From Gaeumannomyces sp. JS-464 (taxonomy: Eukaryota > Ascomycota > Sordariomycetes > Magnaporthales > Magnaporthaceae), in the NCBI GenBank assembly GCA_002197995.1, contig NGZR01000007.1:1818399-1882398 (forward strand): a stretch of 64,000 nt of DNA, given 5' to 3'. The notes beneath the pieces are model-generated. The model did no database searches. It worked only from the letters and a program-made list of their open reading frames with translations, and was not told the origin of the DNA. Below are positions 43,971 through 57,600 of the stretch, in pieces. The translations under genes were made by a program, and so were the position numbers. Numbering within the stretch: the first letter of the stretch is position 1; each line of letters opens with the position of its first letter.

Positions 43971-45886
43971 TTACCGCACCTCCCTGAAGAGAAGAGTCTT
44001 TGTCGGATCAGGGACGATCTGTGAAAGCGAATATAGTCAGTAACATGCTCATCAGAAACGCAACGAACCGAGCACAGCGAGAATCCTAGCAGAGAAAGGA
44101 ACTGACCGCTCCAGAAAACTCAATGTTGGGATACCTCTCCGTCACGCCGTCCTGCAGCCTAACGTCGTACTCGAGCAGGCAGCGGGCGACAATCATCTTG
44201 ATCTCGTTGGCGGCGAAGAAGCGACCCGGGCAGGCGTGGCGGCCGTAGCCGAACACGAGGCTGCGGTGGCTGACGCTGACGAACTGGTTGTGCGCGTTGG
44301 CCAAGACGGCGGTGCTCGACCGCCCGGCCTGGCCGTTGTTGTTGTTGTTGTCGTTGTCGTTGAAGTCCTCACCCGCCTCGCGCAGCCGGTAGAAGCGCAG
44401 GCCGTCCCACCGGTCCGGCTCCGGGTACGGCTCCGGGTCGCGCGACTGCGGGTACGCGGGCACCTCGAGCGTCACGCCCGCGGGGATCTTTTGGCCGTTG
44501 GAGAGCGTGACGGGCCTGAGGACCTTACGGAAGAAGGAGGCTGTTTCGTTTGTGTTGCCCCAAGTCAGCTACTCCCTGAATCTGTATCCAGAACCATCGG
44601 TGACAAAAAGGAAATGCTTACCGAATCCAGGGGGGTTCACCCTCAGAGTCTCCTTGAGGCAGCTGTCGAGCTTCTTGAGGCTTTGAAGGGCAGGGCTGGT
44701 AAAGACACCGCCGTTAGCCGCCAGAGCGGCCGAGCACTCCTCGCGCAGCTCGGGGATAATATCGGGATTGGCGGCGAGATCGTAAAAGGCGTTGGTGACC
44801 ATCATGGAGGTGGTGTGGATGGCGGCGAAGCTGAGCGAGAGCTGGAGCTTGGTGAGCTGCCGCTCCGTCATCTGGGACCCGCCGTTGGCCACGGTCTTCT
44901 CCTTGCTGTCGAGCAGCCACTGCAGCATGTCGTCGGGCTTGACGTAGCCGGGGTCGGTGCGCTCGGCCTCGCGGCGCGCGTGCACGATGGGCTGGATGAT
45001 GGCGTTGAACTCGTCCTCGCGCTGCTGGAGCCGCTTGACCTCGGGCAAGAAGGGTGCGCGGAAGCGGCGGAGCCAGGGCTTGAGCGTGACGATGGCGCTG
45101 CGCGCGTTGGAGATCTCGAGCGTGTAGTTGATGGCGGCCTCGATGTAGCGCTCGTCGTGGCACAGCTCCGGGCCCAGGAAGATGCGGCCCGACACGATGG
45201 CGACGATGCGGAGGAGCTTTTGGTATATGTTGACTTCGGTCCAGTCCGGGCACGCCGCTACCTCGGAGCGGACGGCGCGCGCCACCTCCTCGGTCAGATC
45301 CTGGCTGTCGTGGTTGTCAGTGGCCGTGTGCTGGGAACAGGATGGTCCCGTCGTACGCCCTACGTACCTAGAGCAGGAGTGAGGTTCGCCTTCACGACGT
45401 GGGGGATGGTTTGATCGCCGGTGACGAGCTTGGTGTACTTGCTGGCCATCAGCTCCTCGATGGCTCCATCAAAGCTCAACACATCATCAGGCAGCCTCTT
45501 GAGCTCGTCAAGAAACTTGGTCGGCACAACGACAACGTCCTTGTCTGCACAACTGTCGTCAGCCAAATTGGATCCTCACAAAGCAGCCGAGGCAGTCCCG
45601 AAGACCAGATTCCGAAAAGAGCTTGCTTACTGGTGGGCGTGGTGATCTTGAAGATGGTGTCCTTGAACGTGCGGTAGCCCTGCATGTATATCGATTTCGT
45701 GTCGATCAGGAAGGCCTCCCTCCTTTTCTGCTCGGTGTGCAGGCCCTCTCCGGCAAAGGGTAAAGCTGCGAGTGGGTCTCCCTTGAGCAAGTGCTGGGCG
45801 GCCACGGTGACGGCAAGGACGAGCAGGGCCGAGCACACGAGCGGGAGCCTGTCAGCCAGGACGTCGACCAGCCGCGCTGCCTCCAT
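43971..45886 (-). CDS. Cytochrome P450 monooxygenase
   Basis: The protein is 533 aa in five exons: complement(45631..45886), (45364..45544), (44622..45304), (44107..44540) and (43971..44018). Total coding length is divisible by three. An N-terminal membrane anchor (LPLVCSALLVLAVTVAA) is followed by PTNKDVVVVP, an I-helix region (FAAIHTTSMM), the K-helix ETLR and the heme loop FGYGRHACPG, whose Cys ligates iron. The sequence style resembles fungal P450s of the ent-kaurene-oxidase/LovA-like group used in secondary metabolism. An Asp/Asn insert (NDNDNNNNNG) before the heme loop comes from a GTT microsatellite on the plus strand. The second donor (GTAGGG) is non-ideal. A TATA-like ATTTATA lies at 46097-46103. 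Confidence 0.92.
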
Positions 45887-47749
45887 CTTGGGCAACTTTG
45901 GACGACAGTCGTGGGTCAAGCTGCGCAAGCGTTTCCGCGCGGTATAGAGCGTGTCCCAGGACTCTCCCGTTGGGGAGGCTTTGTCCGTATAGATGTTTGG
46001 AAGAAAGATGTAGTCGTCTGGTTCGACCTGACCACACGAGACAGTCGGGAGATGGGAGAACAAAACAACCAGACCGAAGACGCGACGGGATTGCACATTT
46101 ATAGCTCCCCGCACCCGCCTGCCTGGGCCCGTTTCCGTCTCAGCCAAACATCGGATCGACGGGACCAAGGCCACCCACGCATGGTAGGCCAGACGAAGCT
46201 AGGGGTCGGGAGGGGCAGGGAAGGACTGGCCTGCCTGCTCTCGGGACCGCCCAATCACCGGGCTGCGGAGGCTAGAGACCGCCCGCGAACCCGCGCCGAC
46301 AGGATAGGCGACGGGTTCTGGACGGGTTCTAGACTAGGGTGGTGGGCGGCCAAACCATCCAATGGGGAGGGTCCCAGACGTGAGGGCGTGTGGCCCATCC
46401 GCCGTCACCTTGGGATGGGGAACATGGATGGAACCTAATCTGCACGGCTGGGGGAAGAGGGGGACCACGGAGGAGCCGTCGCAACGCCGTGCGGGACCAA
46501 GTCGGGCCCAAGGAAAGATAGCGGATGCTGGAAGCACAGAACCTAGAAGCCTGGTTGGCTGGTTCGCGTGAGTGTTCAAGCCGACTCCCCCTGTGGCAGC
46601 ATGTCGGCCAGTCGCGTTTTTAGCATCGTATTCGGGTCTGGCCATGGCTAAGATCCGTTCTGGGATATCGATCCGCCAGGGCTATTGCCGGCCGCCCGCG
46701 TCTCACCGGGAGTTGCTACCCACATACGCGCGTACTGTACGCAGAACATCATATTACACACTGTGATCAGCAAGCGGCGGCTGAGATTTCCCCCGAAACT
46801 TTGCCACGGTGCGCACGCGGGATTGGGCCCGCCATCTCGATTTTGTCAGCTCAACTGTATGTAGAATTGAGGGCTTAAGCCCGCCACCACTGCCGCCAAA
46901 GTCGCAGCGGAACTGGGGCGGGCCAGCGGCCAAGAACCGACGTCAACGAGGAACCCCGAGGACGTCGGTGACCTGGTGGGTGATGGCCTCGACCCGCAGA
47001 CGAGCATCTCTGAGAACGGGGCCACACAGTGCGTATCTCCATCGTATCGGGTACGATGCATACGAGAGGACGCTTGGCGACGCGGCCACCACGGCTTCCT
47101 CACTTGCCGAGAGTCGAATGCCAATCACCTTGGAGGCATTTCCGTTCTTTTGTGACCGGGTCCCTGTTTTTTCGACTGCGGGGGCTGCCACGGGGAGGGA
47201 TGACCCGATGGGCGAGCTCAGGCGAGTCAGACCAAGCACCTCTTCGACGCCGTATTCCATACGATCCCTATACGATTTGCGCGCAGCACTAAACGTACCA
47301 CGTCCGGGTTTTCCTCTTCAGGTTCATCGTAGATGCAGGCAGCTGTCCAAGCTACTGGAAGCGTGTTTGATCTCGCAGCAGCCATCCTTGCCTCGCATAT
47401 TCTCGGAACATACGAAGGATGGAAATGCGATGCAAGGAGCCGCCGCCCAAATACGATCCACCAAGCCACACACTTGTCAGGATGGCACCTGCAGACGCAC
47501 GTTTTTGCCTCACCGTTCGGCTGGACGATGTTTTGGTTGATACCAATACCCCACCCGTGGTCTATCCATCATCACCATCCGTCATACCGCGTTTACCCTA
47601 CATCATCGTTTCGGCTAGACGTAGGTCACCCTGAATTAATCGCCCCTATCAGGTCCTGACCAGCTCCCCAATGCCAACACTATCCCAAATACGGCCAAAT
47701 CAACAGGGGCCTCGAAAACAGGGGAAAAGAAGAAGAAAAAAAAAAAACA
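45887..47749. other. 1.9-kb intergenic region, P450 promoter and MCM5 3' flank
   Basis: The P450 promoter with a reverse TATA box (46097-46103) occupies the left part. The rest contains short frames on both strands without family resemblance. An 11-12 base A run lies near 47737-47747. Confidence 0.45.
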
Positions 47750-50169
47750 TTACGCGCCGTTACGGTAAATCTGCGCCCCCTGGTTCCTGAACATGATGGT
47801 CTCTCTGCGCTGGAGGATCTTGAGTGCCCGGTTGAGAGCCATCTCGCTGAATCCCTTGCCTTCCACCATCTCCCGCCTCAGCGTCGCGAAGCTCGTGCTC
47901 CAGCCGATGGGCAGCCGGCGCCGCAGCTCCGCTTCCACCTTTCCGGCCTCGTCATTGATCTCGCGTGACCCTTGATCCGCGCCCTGGTTAACCGCCTCAA
48001 GCGTTGATGCCAGGAACAGCCGGATCGCCTCCTTGACATGGTCCTCGGTCGCTATTGGCGACAGTGACATCTTCGCCAGCGATTCCGTGATGCGCACAAT
48101 AGCCTCAAGCTGCCGAACTGTGATGGGGATTGAAGACCGTGCGTTGGACTCCATCTCGGCCGCGTGTACTTGCCGCCGGATCGTGACAAAGTGAGACGAC
48201 AGCCGTTCGGCCGCTTCGGGGCTGAGACGGGGTGCACATCGACTAACCGGTAACGGGGGTTCTTCGCGTTAGCACCCGCACGCCGCCATTTTACCCCTCA
48301 CACAACATCCGCGACAAGCAAGGGACAACTCACGATTTGCAGTAGCTGATGTACCGTCTCAACTTGTCAAACGGTATCTCCGTCTCAGCCTCGGCCTCGG
48401 CAGCTGCCCGGCCCTGGTGCAGCGCCATGACGAATTTCGCTATGCGTTGGTCCTTGCCGGCCTCGTGCTCATCGCGCACGATAAAGATCATGTCAAATCG
48501 AGACAAAATCGTGGTCTGAAAGTCGATGTTCTCGCCGGGCGACTTGAGCTCGTCGTACCGTCCGAAGATGGGATTTGCCGCAGCCAGGACCGAAGTGCGT
48601 GCATTCAGGATCGTAGTGATGCCCGCCTTGGCGATGGAAATCGTCTGCTGCTCCATGGCCTCGTGGATCGCCACACGATCTTCGTCGCGCATCTTGTCGA
48701 ACTCGTCGATACACACCACGCCGTTATCAGCCAACACCATGGCGCCGCCTTCGAGGTAAAATTCACGCGTCGACTGGTCCCGCTGCACTGATGCAGTAAG
48801 ACCGGCCGCCGACGAACCCTTGCCCGAAGTGTAGATAGCGATAGGTGCGACTTTTTCCACAAACTTTAGCAGCTGCGACTTGGCGGTACCCGGGTCTCCC
48901 AGCAGGAGCACGTTAATGTCGCCACGGAGCTTCATCCCGTCCGGTAGGATCTTCTTGGAGCCGCCAAACAAGAGACATAGGATGGCCTTCTTGATGTCAG
49001 CACTGCCGTAAATGGATGGCGCTATACAGCTCGCCAGCAGCTCGTAGATGTTTTCGCGTCTGCTGAGCTCCAGAAACTCCTGCTCCTCCTCGGGCGAGAA
49101 TGTGGCGGTGCCCCTCGATGCCGTGTCGATGTCGGTCTGGATTCCCACGGCGCGCAGGTACGGAGTCCTGATGGCCACGGCACCGCTGGTCGAGTTTTTG
49201 GACCCCTTGTTCTGGTAAATGGAAAAGATGCCCATGACAGTGCAGCGCGAACCAGGCACTACGCGGTTCGTCAGGTACCGGTCCGCCGAAATGAGTACGT
49301 GGCGCGGCAGCTCGCCGACAGGAACGTCGTCGGGGGCCTCCTGCAGTTTGATGACCTGCTGGTCTACAAACCGAGACTTCTCGTGCATGACAAAATAGGG
49401 GTCGAGCGGGCATTTTTCGGTCGGGTCGTTAGCGACCCTATGCCGCTCGCAGCGACGCGGCAGGCTGACGCCGCTAAACCACCCGATACGGGAAGTTCCA
49501 TGGTGTGCGCGCAGTTGCGGCACTGCACCGTCAGGGCGTTGGCCTTGGAAGACATGACGGAGGCGCCAATGACGATACCTGGCACGCGGACCAGGCGTGA
49601 GATGGTCATGGAGTCGAGCTTCCGGATCGATACGTCTTCCTCATTCGAGTGCAGCAGGAGCTGATGTTCGGGCAGGTCGACCTTCTGCTTGTGGGGAAGA
49701 CAATGCGATGGGTGGCTTTCCGCAGTGCATTCTCGAAACTGGTTCCCGTGTTGGTTCACATGTCAGAACAGACCCATCAGTGCGTCGAGAAGAGGCGCGT
49801 AGGCTTCGGCTCGTACCAGGGGATGATCTCAGTCGGCTCGGTGACCAGCCGGTGCGCAAGCTCTTCGTTGAACTTGATCAGATCGCCGATGTTGACATCG
49901 CAGTAGTACCTGAGCAGGGCGTTTTCCCGCAGTTGGTCTCTGGATTCGTGGCGACGGGCACGACTAAGGTTAGCCACATGCCCCGCGAGTCGCCTTGGAC
50001 CGCTGTGGCAGAAAGAAAGGGCCAGGGCATACCTGTAAACGAATTTGTTCTCGAGTCTGAAGTCGAGGATAAATTGCAGCAGCTGCTCCTGGACTTGAAC
50101 GTTGGAGTCCTCGCCCTGCTCGAAATTTGCCGAGTAGGCGTGGACCGAAAAGGCGCTCTGGCGATCCAT
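47750..50169 (-). CDS. MCM5: DNA replication licensing factor MCM5
   Basis: This subunit of the MCM2-7 replicative helicase has four exons: complement(50033..50169), (49817..49939), (48334..49738) and (47750..48242). After correction of one frame shift it is about 719 aa, the usual length. Motifs are Walker [16 protein letters not shown], Walker [10 protein letters not shown], the arginine finger in [14 protein letters not shown], and the N-terminal [15 protein letters not shown]. The C-terminal winged helix ends in [13 protein letters not shown]. The break at 49476-49479 fits one missing T in a run; since the gene is essential this is almost surely a sequence error. It is transcribed away from VPS54, with an MCB site upstream. 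Confidence 0.97.
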
Positions 50170-50987
50170 CTTGACGGCGATGCCTCGGGGCCTGGGGTGA
50201 CTACACGGCTGGGATTTTGGAGGTTGTCGCCAGAAGACTCTTGCCGGCGCAATGTTGAGGCTTCAAAAGTCGGCGTGGGGGTTTGTGGTGCGGTTGCCGA
50301 TGCGACAATAGCGGGCAACCTTGTGGTGGGGAATCCCAGTGCAGGGAGGGGAATCGCCAGGGCGACGGTGACAGCGACAGGGGCCAGCCAGACGCGTCGG
50401 TTCGCGTGGCACCCCGAATTGCGCGTCGAGTTAAAGTGCTTACATTGGATTCCGCACCCATATGTCCAGGGATCCTCGAGGTATCGCTATCATCACGTGT
50501 CGCCTCCCCATCGGGAGCGAGCTCCTTTGTTCGGCTCAACCTCGGGGCTGCCGCAGCCCCCAGCGCAGTAGCAAGGTCGACATTAGCTGGCCTTGAGTGA
50601 TGGCGTCTTTGGCGCGGCGCTTGGCAAGGAAGTAAGACCCGGCCCAGCACTGCGCATCCTAATACAATCGATACCCAGCTACGGAGAACTGGTAAAAAAC
50701 GTTTCCGGCACGGCCAGCTCACATCTTGCCTCTTGCTGCTACACGACGTGCAACACTCGCACACGGTCCCCAGCCCGCGCACCGAAAACCAAACACTCTG
50801 CCGACCCCAAGGCTGTCTCCAACTGCGCTGGATATGATCTCAAGATAAAAGGACAGACGCCGAAGCCCGCCCTCCACCGGAACCGATCCGGCCACTACCC
50901 ACCCGGATCAGCCGATCCCGACGGCCTCCCCCCGCCGTCCCGTCATGCCCTGACCTCCGTCGCCTGCTTGCGCGGAGGCTGTTAAAC
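50170..50987. promoter_or_regulatory. Bidirectional MCM5/VPS54 promoter
   Basis: This 818-bp region between divergent starts contains one MluI cell-cycle box (50392-50397) and an E2F-like TTTGGCGC at 50608-50615. Both suit G1/S control of MCM5. Confidence 0.7.
50392..50397. promoter_or_regulatory. MCB element (ACGCGT)
   Basis: The palindrome ACGCGT lies 223 bp upstream of the MCM5 ATG. In yeasts MBF binds this site to drive replication genes at G1/S; the role here is inferred. Confidence 0.6.
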
Positions 50988-53900
50988 ATGTACGAGAACA
51001 CGGGCGGGCGAAAGTCAATGGACAGCTTGTCGTCGACGTCCCCACATGGCCCGCGCCATGACTTCCCCTTCCACTCCAGGTACGAGAGAAGCCAGACCCT
51101 CGATCGCTGCGCACGCCATCCGATGCGCTCCAATGTGCTCTAACTGACATCCCCTCCCCCTTCCAAGGCAGAGCTCAACCAGCAATTCTCTCCAGATCCA
51201 AAGGAGGGGCTCGACAGCAAGCTCCATACACTCGATCGGCGGAGCGCTGGACTCGTCGTTTGGGAGCTGGGGAAACGCAGTCGTGGAGTCGGGGCAAAAC
51301 GGTATGTGATGCGACTGCTGCCAGACTCTCTTCTCAGCCTTGGGGCGCAACTAACCCCAGAATCCTCCACTGCAGCGATATCAACGCTGCTCCAGCCCCC
51401 TATTGTCAGGACAGGCCTCCTGCCACACACGTCGGCGCCGTCCTCAGCCTCGCACAGGCCGCCGACAACACGAGACATCCCACCCGTGACCCTGACAAAC
51501 ATCCAACGCATCGATGCCTCCGAATTCCGGCCCTACCTCACGCAGGTCGGAGCCCTGTATGAGCAGCTGCGGCGCGCGAAGGAGAGCGAGGAGGAGGGCG
51601 CCGACGCTTCCCGCCGCCGGGGCAGCAAGGATGACCCTGCCGAAGGCCACGATGATGGCAGGCACCTCCGCCCAGGGAAGCGGCCCGCGGTAGCCCCAAA
51701 ACGGAAGAGCTCGGTGTCGTCGGTCATCTCTGTGTCGTCCATAGCTTCGTCTCTCGAACCACCAGCGACCCCGGGCCGCCGGACAAGCTCCACCTTCGCC
51801 AAAAGGGCGGCTCAGGGCCCGCCGCCACTATCGACCATCCCGAACGTCTACTTTGATGATGAATTCCATCTCGAGAACCCCCGCACTTTTGATATCGTTA
51901 GCGAGCGCTCCGAGGTCATCAGGCAAACCCCCGCTGGCGGCGGCGACGACAAGCCCGGCGGCGCTGCCAACGGAAACACCTCGGCGCCAAGGAAGGCGCT
52001 GGCGACCAATGCGATCCTGCAGGAAAAACTGTCGTGGTACATGGACACGGTCGAGATGCACCTCATATCGTCCATCTCGGCCGCTTCAACGACCTTCTTT
52101 ATGGCTCTTGGCTCTCTCAAAGGCCTGCACATCGAGGCGGCAGAGTCGGTAGAGCGGATCAAGACGCTGCGGAGCGAGCTGGAGGCGCTGGACAACGAGG
52201 TTGTCACACGTGGTCTCAGCATTGTACAGCAACGGCGGAGGCGCGAGAACCTACAGCAGCTGCATGACGCAACTTTACAGCTGCGCGACATCATGCAAGG
52301 AGTCGGCAGATGCGAGGTCCTTGTGGACGAAGGGCAAATAGATCAGGCCCTCGACAGCATCGACGCGCTTGAACAGCTCATAGATGGCCAGGTGGAGCCT
52401 TTCAACGGCTTCAACCGACCCGTCGTCCCGCGCTACCAACTACGTGACTTGAGGGGTGCCTCAGCTCTGCAGGGCGTTAACGATGACATGAACGTCCTCC
52501 GTTACCGCATCGGCAAGGCGTATGAGGCCAAGCTCGTAGAGTTGCTATTGGGTGACCTCCGCAGGCATCTCGAGGAGATTTCGCACCAGGAGGTGCTCAT
52601 GCGCTGGAACGCCGCCTCGAACCGCGGCAGGGGGCCCACGCCAGGGAGCCGTCCGCATACCCCTCATACATGGCGAAACAGGAAAGCCTGCGGATGGCCC
52701 TGCCAGCCATCCTCGGGGGTCTGCAGCGGTCCAAGCACCTGGCGGTCGCGACAGCGGCTTTCCGCGACGCAGCTCTGAGGGAGATCAAGAACCTCATCAG
52801 GAAACCGCTGCCCAGCTCCAATGACGACGATGCCGAGTCGATGATGTCGTCGTCGACGATGGGGGGCGCAGGAAGGCAAAGGAATGCGCAGCAGAAGTCT
52901 TCGGTCCTTGCTAGGAACCTACGATCTCTGGAAAGAGAAGACGCGGAGGAGCTACTAATAAAGATATACATCAGCGTCACCGAGACTCTCAGGAGGTTAA
53001 CTACACAGGGGAAGCTTCTGTTGGACGTCGCCAGCTCCATCGGCATCGAGTCGGCAGGCCCAGAGGGGCTCAAGTCACCTCCTCTTCGATCGCCACCGTT
53101 CAGTCCGATGAATCGCAGGACCTCGATCGCTGGGCTTGAGGCGCAGGAAGAGATACACAAGGCGCTCGAGCTGTCGAACCTACTTGGGCAAGCGGTCGAC
53201 ATCTCGCAGGACAAGATAGTGAAGCTCCTCCGAGTGCGGACGGAGCAGAGCAGCCACTTGTCTGGTTTTTGCGCTACTTCACCCTCAACCTCCACTTTGC
53301 GAACGAGTGCGAGTCCATCTCAGGCCGCAGCGGCACGACGCTCAAGACGGTTGTCAACGGGCAGATCCGCGATTTTGTGCAGGTGCACGGCGATGCTGAG
53401 AAGCAGAAGCTGGCACAGGGCATGGAGCAAGATCAGTGGGCCGTTCACGACTTTACCGACGCCGACACGGCCCTGCTCCACAGGCTCCTCGCCTGCAGCA
53501 CTAGGGATGCGGAGGCGTGGGCCGAGGGGAGCAAGATCTGGATCCCTGTCGAGGGGGCAGACAAGAGCGAGGCCGACAAGGGCGGCGACGAAGACCAAGA
53601 GCAGGCTCAAGCCAACGGTACTGCTGCCAAGGCCAAGACGCGAGGCGCCGTGATCGACGACGAGACCTATCTCCTCCCGCACTCGGCGGTGCTCTGCCTT
53701 GAAGGCATGACACAGTTCCTGCACCTGGCGGTGGGGATCCCGTCCATGACGGCCGACGTCTCGGCGTCGCTGGTGGCGTACCTGCAGCTCTTCAACTCGC
53801 GGTGCACGCAGCTCATCCTGGGCGCGGGCGCGACGCGGTCGGCGGGGCTCAAGAACATTACGACCAAGCACCTTGCCATCGCGTCGCAGGCCCTCGGCTT

Positions 53901-54680
53901 CGTGGCCGCGCTGGTGCCGCACGTGCGCGAGTTTGTGCGCCGGCACGTCCCGGCCGGCCAGCAGCAGCAGTCCGGTGGCGGTTCGGGGCCCAACAGCAAC
54001 GAGGGCGCCACGGCAGCAGCGACGCCCAACTCGGCGGCAAGCCTCATGGGCGAGTTCGACAAGGTGCGCCGCCTGTACCAGGAGCACCAGAACAACATAT
54101 ACGACAAGCTGGTCGAGATCATGAGCCAGCGCGCGGCGACGCACGCCAAGACGATGAGGGCCCTGGACTGGGACGCGCCGGCCGGGGACGAGGCAGCAGT
54201 GCACCCGTATATGGAAACCCTGACCAAGGAGACATTGACGCTGTACAAGAACCTGATCAAGCTGCTGCCCGAGGGCACGGTGCACTTTATCATGAAGCCC
54301 GTCTTTGCGAGCTACAGCGAGCAGCTCGGGAAGGTGCTCATCGCCGCCGAGGTCAGGACCGAGGCTGGCCGGGACAGGTTCGTGTTTTTTTGTGCCCCTC
54401 CTATTCTACGGGATGTGATGACTTTGCATGTGCTAACATCTGACATTCGCGGAATCACAGCATTCTTCATGACCTCGAGCACTTCAAGACCAAACTCAAC
54501 AAGATTGAGGGCAACGGAGACACAGCCGACTACCTCATCAGCCTCGCCACCAAAAAGAACGTGGCCAAGGGCGGCGGCGGCGGCGACAGCAAAAAGCAGA
54601 GCTCGGAGAGCGCACCGAGCTCCGAGGCCGCCAATCGGGTGGGAAGGACGACGGGTGATGATGACGACGATAGAGGATAA
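50988..54680 (+). CDS. VPS54: VPS54, GARP tethering-complex subunit
   Basis: The product is about 1,149 aa in four exons: 50988-51079, 51168-51301, 51376-54377 and 54461-54680. The GARP complex tethers endosome-derived vesicles at the trans-Golgi. Features are the N-terminal RRGSTASSIHSIGG, DIPPVTLTNI, and the coiled-coil N-terminal domain (NVYFDDEFHLENPRTFD; LQEKLSWYMDTVEMHL; LVDEGQIDQALDSID). The C-terminal domain contains WFLRYFTLNLHFANECE and, after the last intron, HDLEHFKTKLNKIEG. A disordered acidic tail follows (GDDDDDRG). Frame breaks near 52634 (G run) and 53260 are explained by single missing bases. The start at 50988 is supported by in-frame phase-2 and phase-1 introns. Confidence 0.95.
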
Positions 54681-57600
54681 CGCTGGATTAGCCGGGACAG
54701 TGTGATTGTTAATTGAGCAAGCAAGCACTCTCTGTGGTGCGGTGATGACTCTGTCTATTCCGACTTGACCCCTCGAGGTTTGCCACGTTTCCCTGGCTGC
54801 AACGCCGGCGTAGATTTGTATTTCCTGTGGGACATTTCGACACCAAAATAGCATTTATGACAACGCAGCATCCGTCCTTTTCCATAATGATACTCCTCGA
54901 CGCATCCGGCATTGTTACCTGGCTTCTGAGTTTACTTTTCCAAACTCATAACCGTATTCCCTTCTGGTTCCCTTCACGTTCCTGCTTCTCGTCCTTATTC
55001 ATGTATGTGTTTTACAGTGCTTCGCTATCGAAGCTCAAAGCGTTTGCCACTTGATCTGTCTACCAAGTCCTGAAAGGACAGGCTTGCTTTTAGGGTTGGT
55101 ATCGTACCTCCGTGGCGTGCCCCCCTCCAAAGACTCCAGAGGATCAATCTGTTGGGCCAGACCCTTTTACTTCAAGACGACCGTGGGACGGAAAGGAGAT
55201 TGGAAGCTTCCTCCGTCCCGCGGGGGGAAAACGGCCCGACAGGGCACAGCCAGAGAACCAGTTGTTGGGCTTTCCAAAAGATTGCCGCCAGCGATGGGTC
55301 GATCTTGAGGCGGGCCGTTTGCCGCCATGGATTCCATTGCACGTGTCTAGGTCATCGAAAAGGGCTGTCTTTGCCCTCATGAGGGTGTGATTATGCAGCA
55401 ATACCCAACAGAAAACTGAACCGGAGACTTTTCTCGTTTGCCCAGCACACCAATATCACATGCCGCCGGACGTGTCATTTTTCTGTTCATCACAACCCCC
55501 GGCCTGCAGTCGGACATTTTCCCGAAGCGGGTTTATTTATTCCTTTACCGCCCTGTCCTTTTCGGCAAAAAAAGAAAAAGAAGATTCGCGAAGTCCATCC
55601 AAAGGTAGGGTAGGCGGCGCGATTTTTTCCGGCCTGCTGGAAGCGAGAAGGGTCAAGTCCCGGCCGGCCACTTGGTAGCGGAGCAGGGTGGTGACATCGC
55701 CTTTTGGGAACCTTGGGAAGGTTGCATCCATCAGACGCCGAAGACACTCGCCCATCAATTGCCGATGGCCGTTGCCTTGCGGGCCGTGGATGACGGAGAC
55801 CGCCGCCAAGAGACACTGATAGAGTGTGTGCGTGTGGCGCTTTCTTTTTTCTTCTCCTTTTGTCTTATTCAAGTAAACCGAGACTTGGTCATTTTTCCGG
55901 AGAAAAGCGACAATCGTCAGCCTCCGGCGAGTCTCCAAACAAGGGGAATTACAACGAAAGGGAGCCGAACGCCCCATTCGTGACGGCTGGTTGGCTAGAG
56001 AAGAAAAAAAAAATGAGATGGCAGGGTGGAGGATAAAAGGAAGCAGGGTCAAGCCCAAACAAACAGAACAAAATCGCTCATCTTGGTTCGGGATAGAAGG
56101 CGAGTGGACCAGCGGACCCACCATTCAAGCCAACCGAATGCCGAATCAGGCAACCGTTCCTGTCGATCCCTAAGTAGCCCCTTGCAGCTGACGAAAGGCG
56201 GGCAGGTGGGTGCGGGTCCAAGCTGGGGCCCACCCGTGCCTGCACACACTGCTGACGCTGAGGGAGGGGGTCAATGAGGCACGAGCAGGCGCGCGCACTC
56301 GCATTTGCCAGTCGCAGGTGCAGTTGGGCGGCGCGGTAAGCAAACACGCGCCAGCATTGGGCGAGTTCGAGCGCACCATGCAGACTTTGCGGCACCGGCA
56401 TCTTACCGTCTGCTTGTTGTTGTTTACCTATTCTTGTCCATACACCTAGACGCCCTTTCGCCCCCCTTGTTGGCTGCTCTGCTGCAAGTATCTGCCGAGT
56501 CCGACGAGCGGGGAAGCAGGACGGAAAACTGAATTGGAAGCAGAAAGAAGCGTGCCGCTCTTGGCATCAGCGGCGCGGCGAGGTGGCGGTGGGAACGATT
56601 CAGCCGTTCCTGTGGTTCCGGTCATTTTTTCTCCAAAGCTGGCCTTAGGCTCGGGACCGATGACGCGCCATCACTGGCTCCATCGAGGGTTGCTGAGGGA
56701 GTGAGAGAGGCGGCGGCGCTGTCGCGGGAAGAAGGCCCGGTGCTAGGTGCGCAGTGAGCTGTTTTCTCCCTTGTCCCTCTGGCCAACTAGCCAGCCAGCC
56801 CCTCCGCGGAACATCCGACCCTGGCTTTGGTGCAGGATGCATCATCGCACTGTCGGGGTCACTGTTCCCGACTCAGACTCAGCGGCCTGAGCCCACTGCG
56901 CGGCCCAGAAAGCGGCTGACGGACAAGATTGATTGTTCCAGGGGGCGGTAGGCCGCAAAGCCACCCAGGCTGCGGTGTTAGGCTGCGTGTGTGTTGCCAT
57001 GGTGGTCGTGCAGCCGCACCGCCTGGGGGACGCCATTGCACGGTCCAATCCAAAGCGCAAGGCCACCTCCTTCGGCGCTCTTGTATGCCCGTCCCGAGCA
57101 CCAAGCACACCGGTCCTTTGTCTCCGCAGGCCAACTAGCTGTCTCTGTGTCTTGTCCGGCACACTTTGCGTATTGTGTATATGGCACACAGCACGGCAGA
57201 CCAGTTCTGCCGACACGTGGCAATACAGCCACTGCCGCCAAGGCCGTGTTCCTCTCTGTCTGCGGGGACGGGAGAGGAGCCGAGTCGGTCGTAAGTTTTC
57301 CATTCTCCCGTCTGTTTCTTGTTTAACTAGAACGAGGAGGTGGAGAGAGATGGCGAGGCAGGTACGCAGGCCTCAGGGGTCTATCCAGCCTTTCGCTTAT
57401 TTGGTCGGCCGCGAGGGGCACAGCCTTGAATCCGGAAGGTTTACGGCCCCACCAGGAACGCAACACGAACGAATCGGCCCACAAGAAGGCCCCGCCAACC
57501 AGCAGAAGAGCAGGGAAACAGCGATCGAGAACCGAGATAGCAAAAAAGCCTCGACCTGCTGGCTCAACTCTGAACCCCACCATAGGCATCTTGGCAGGGT

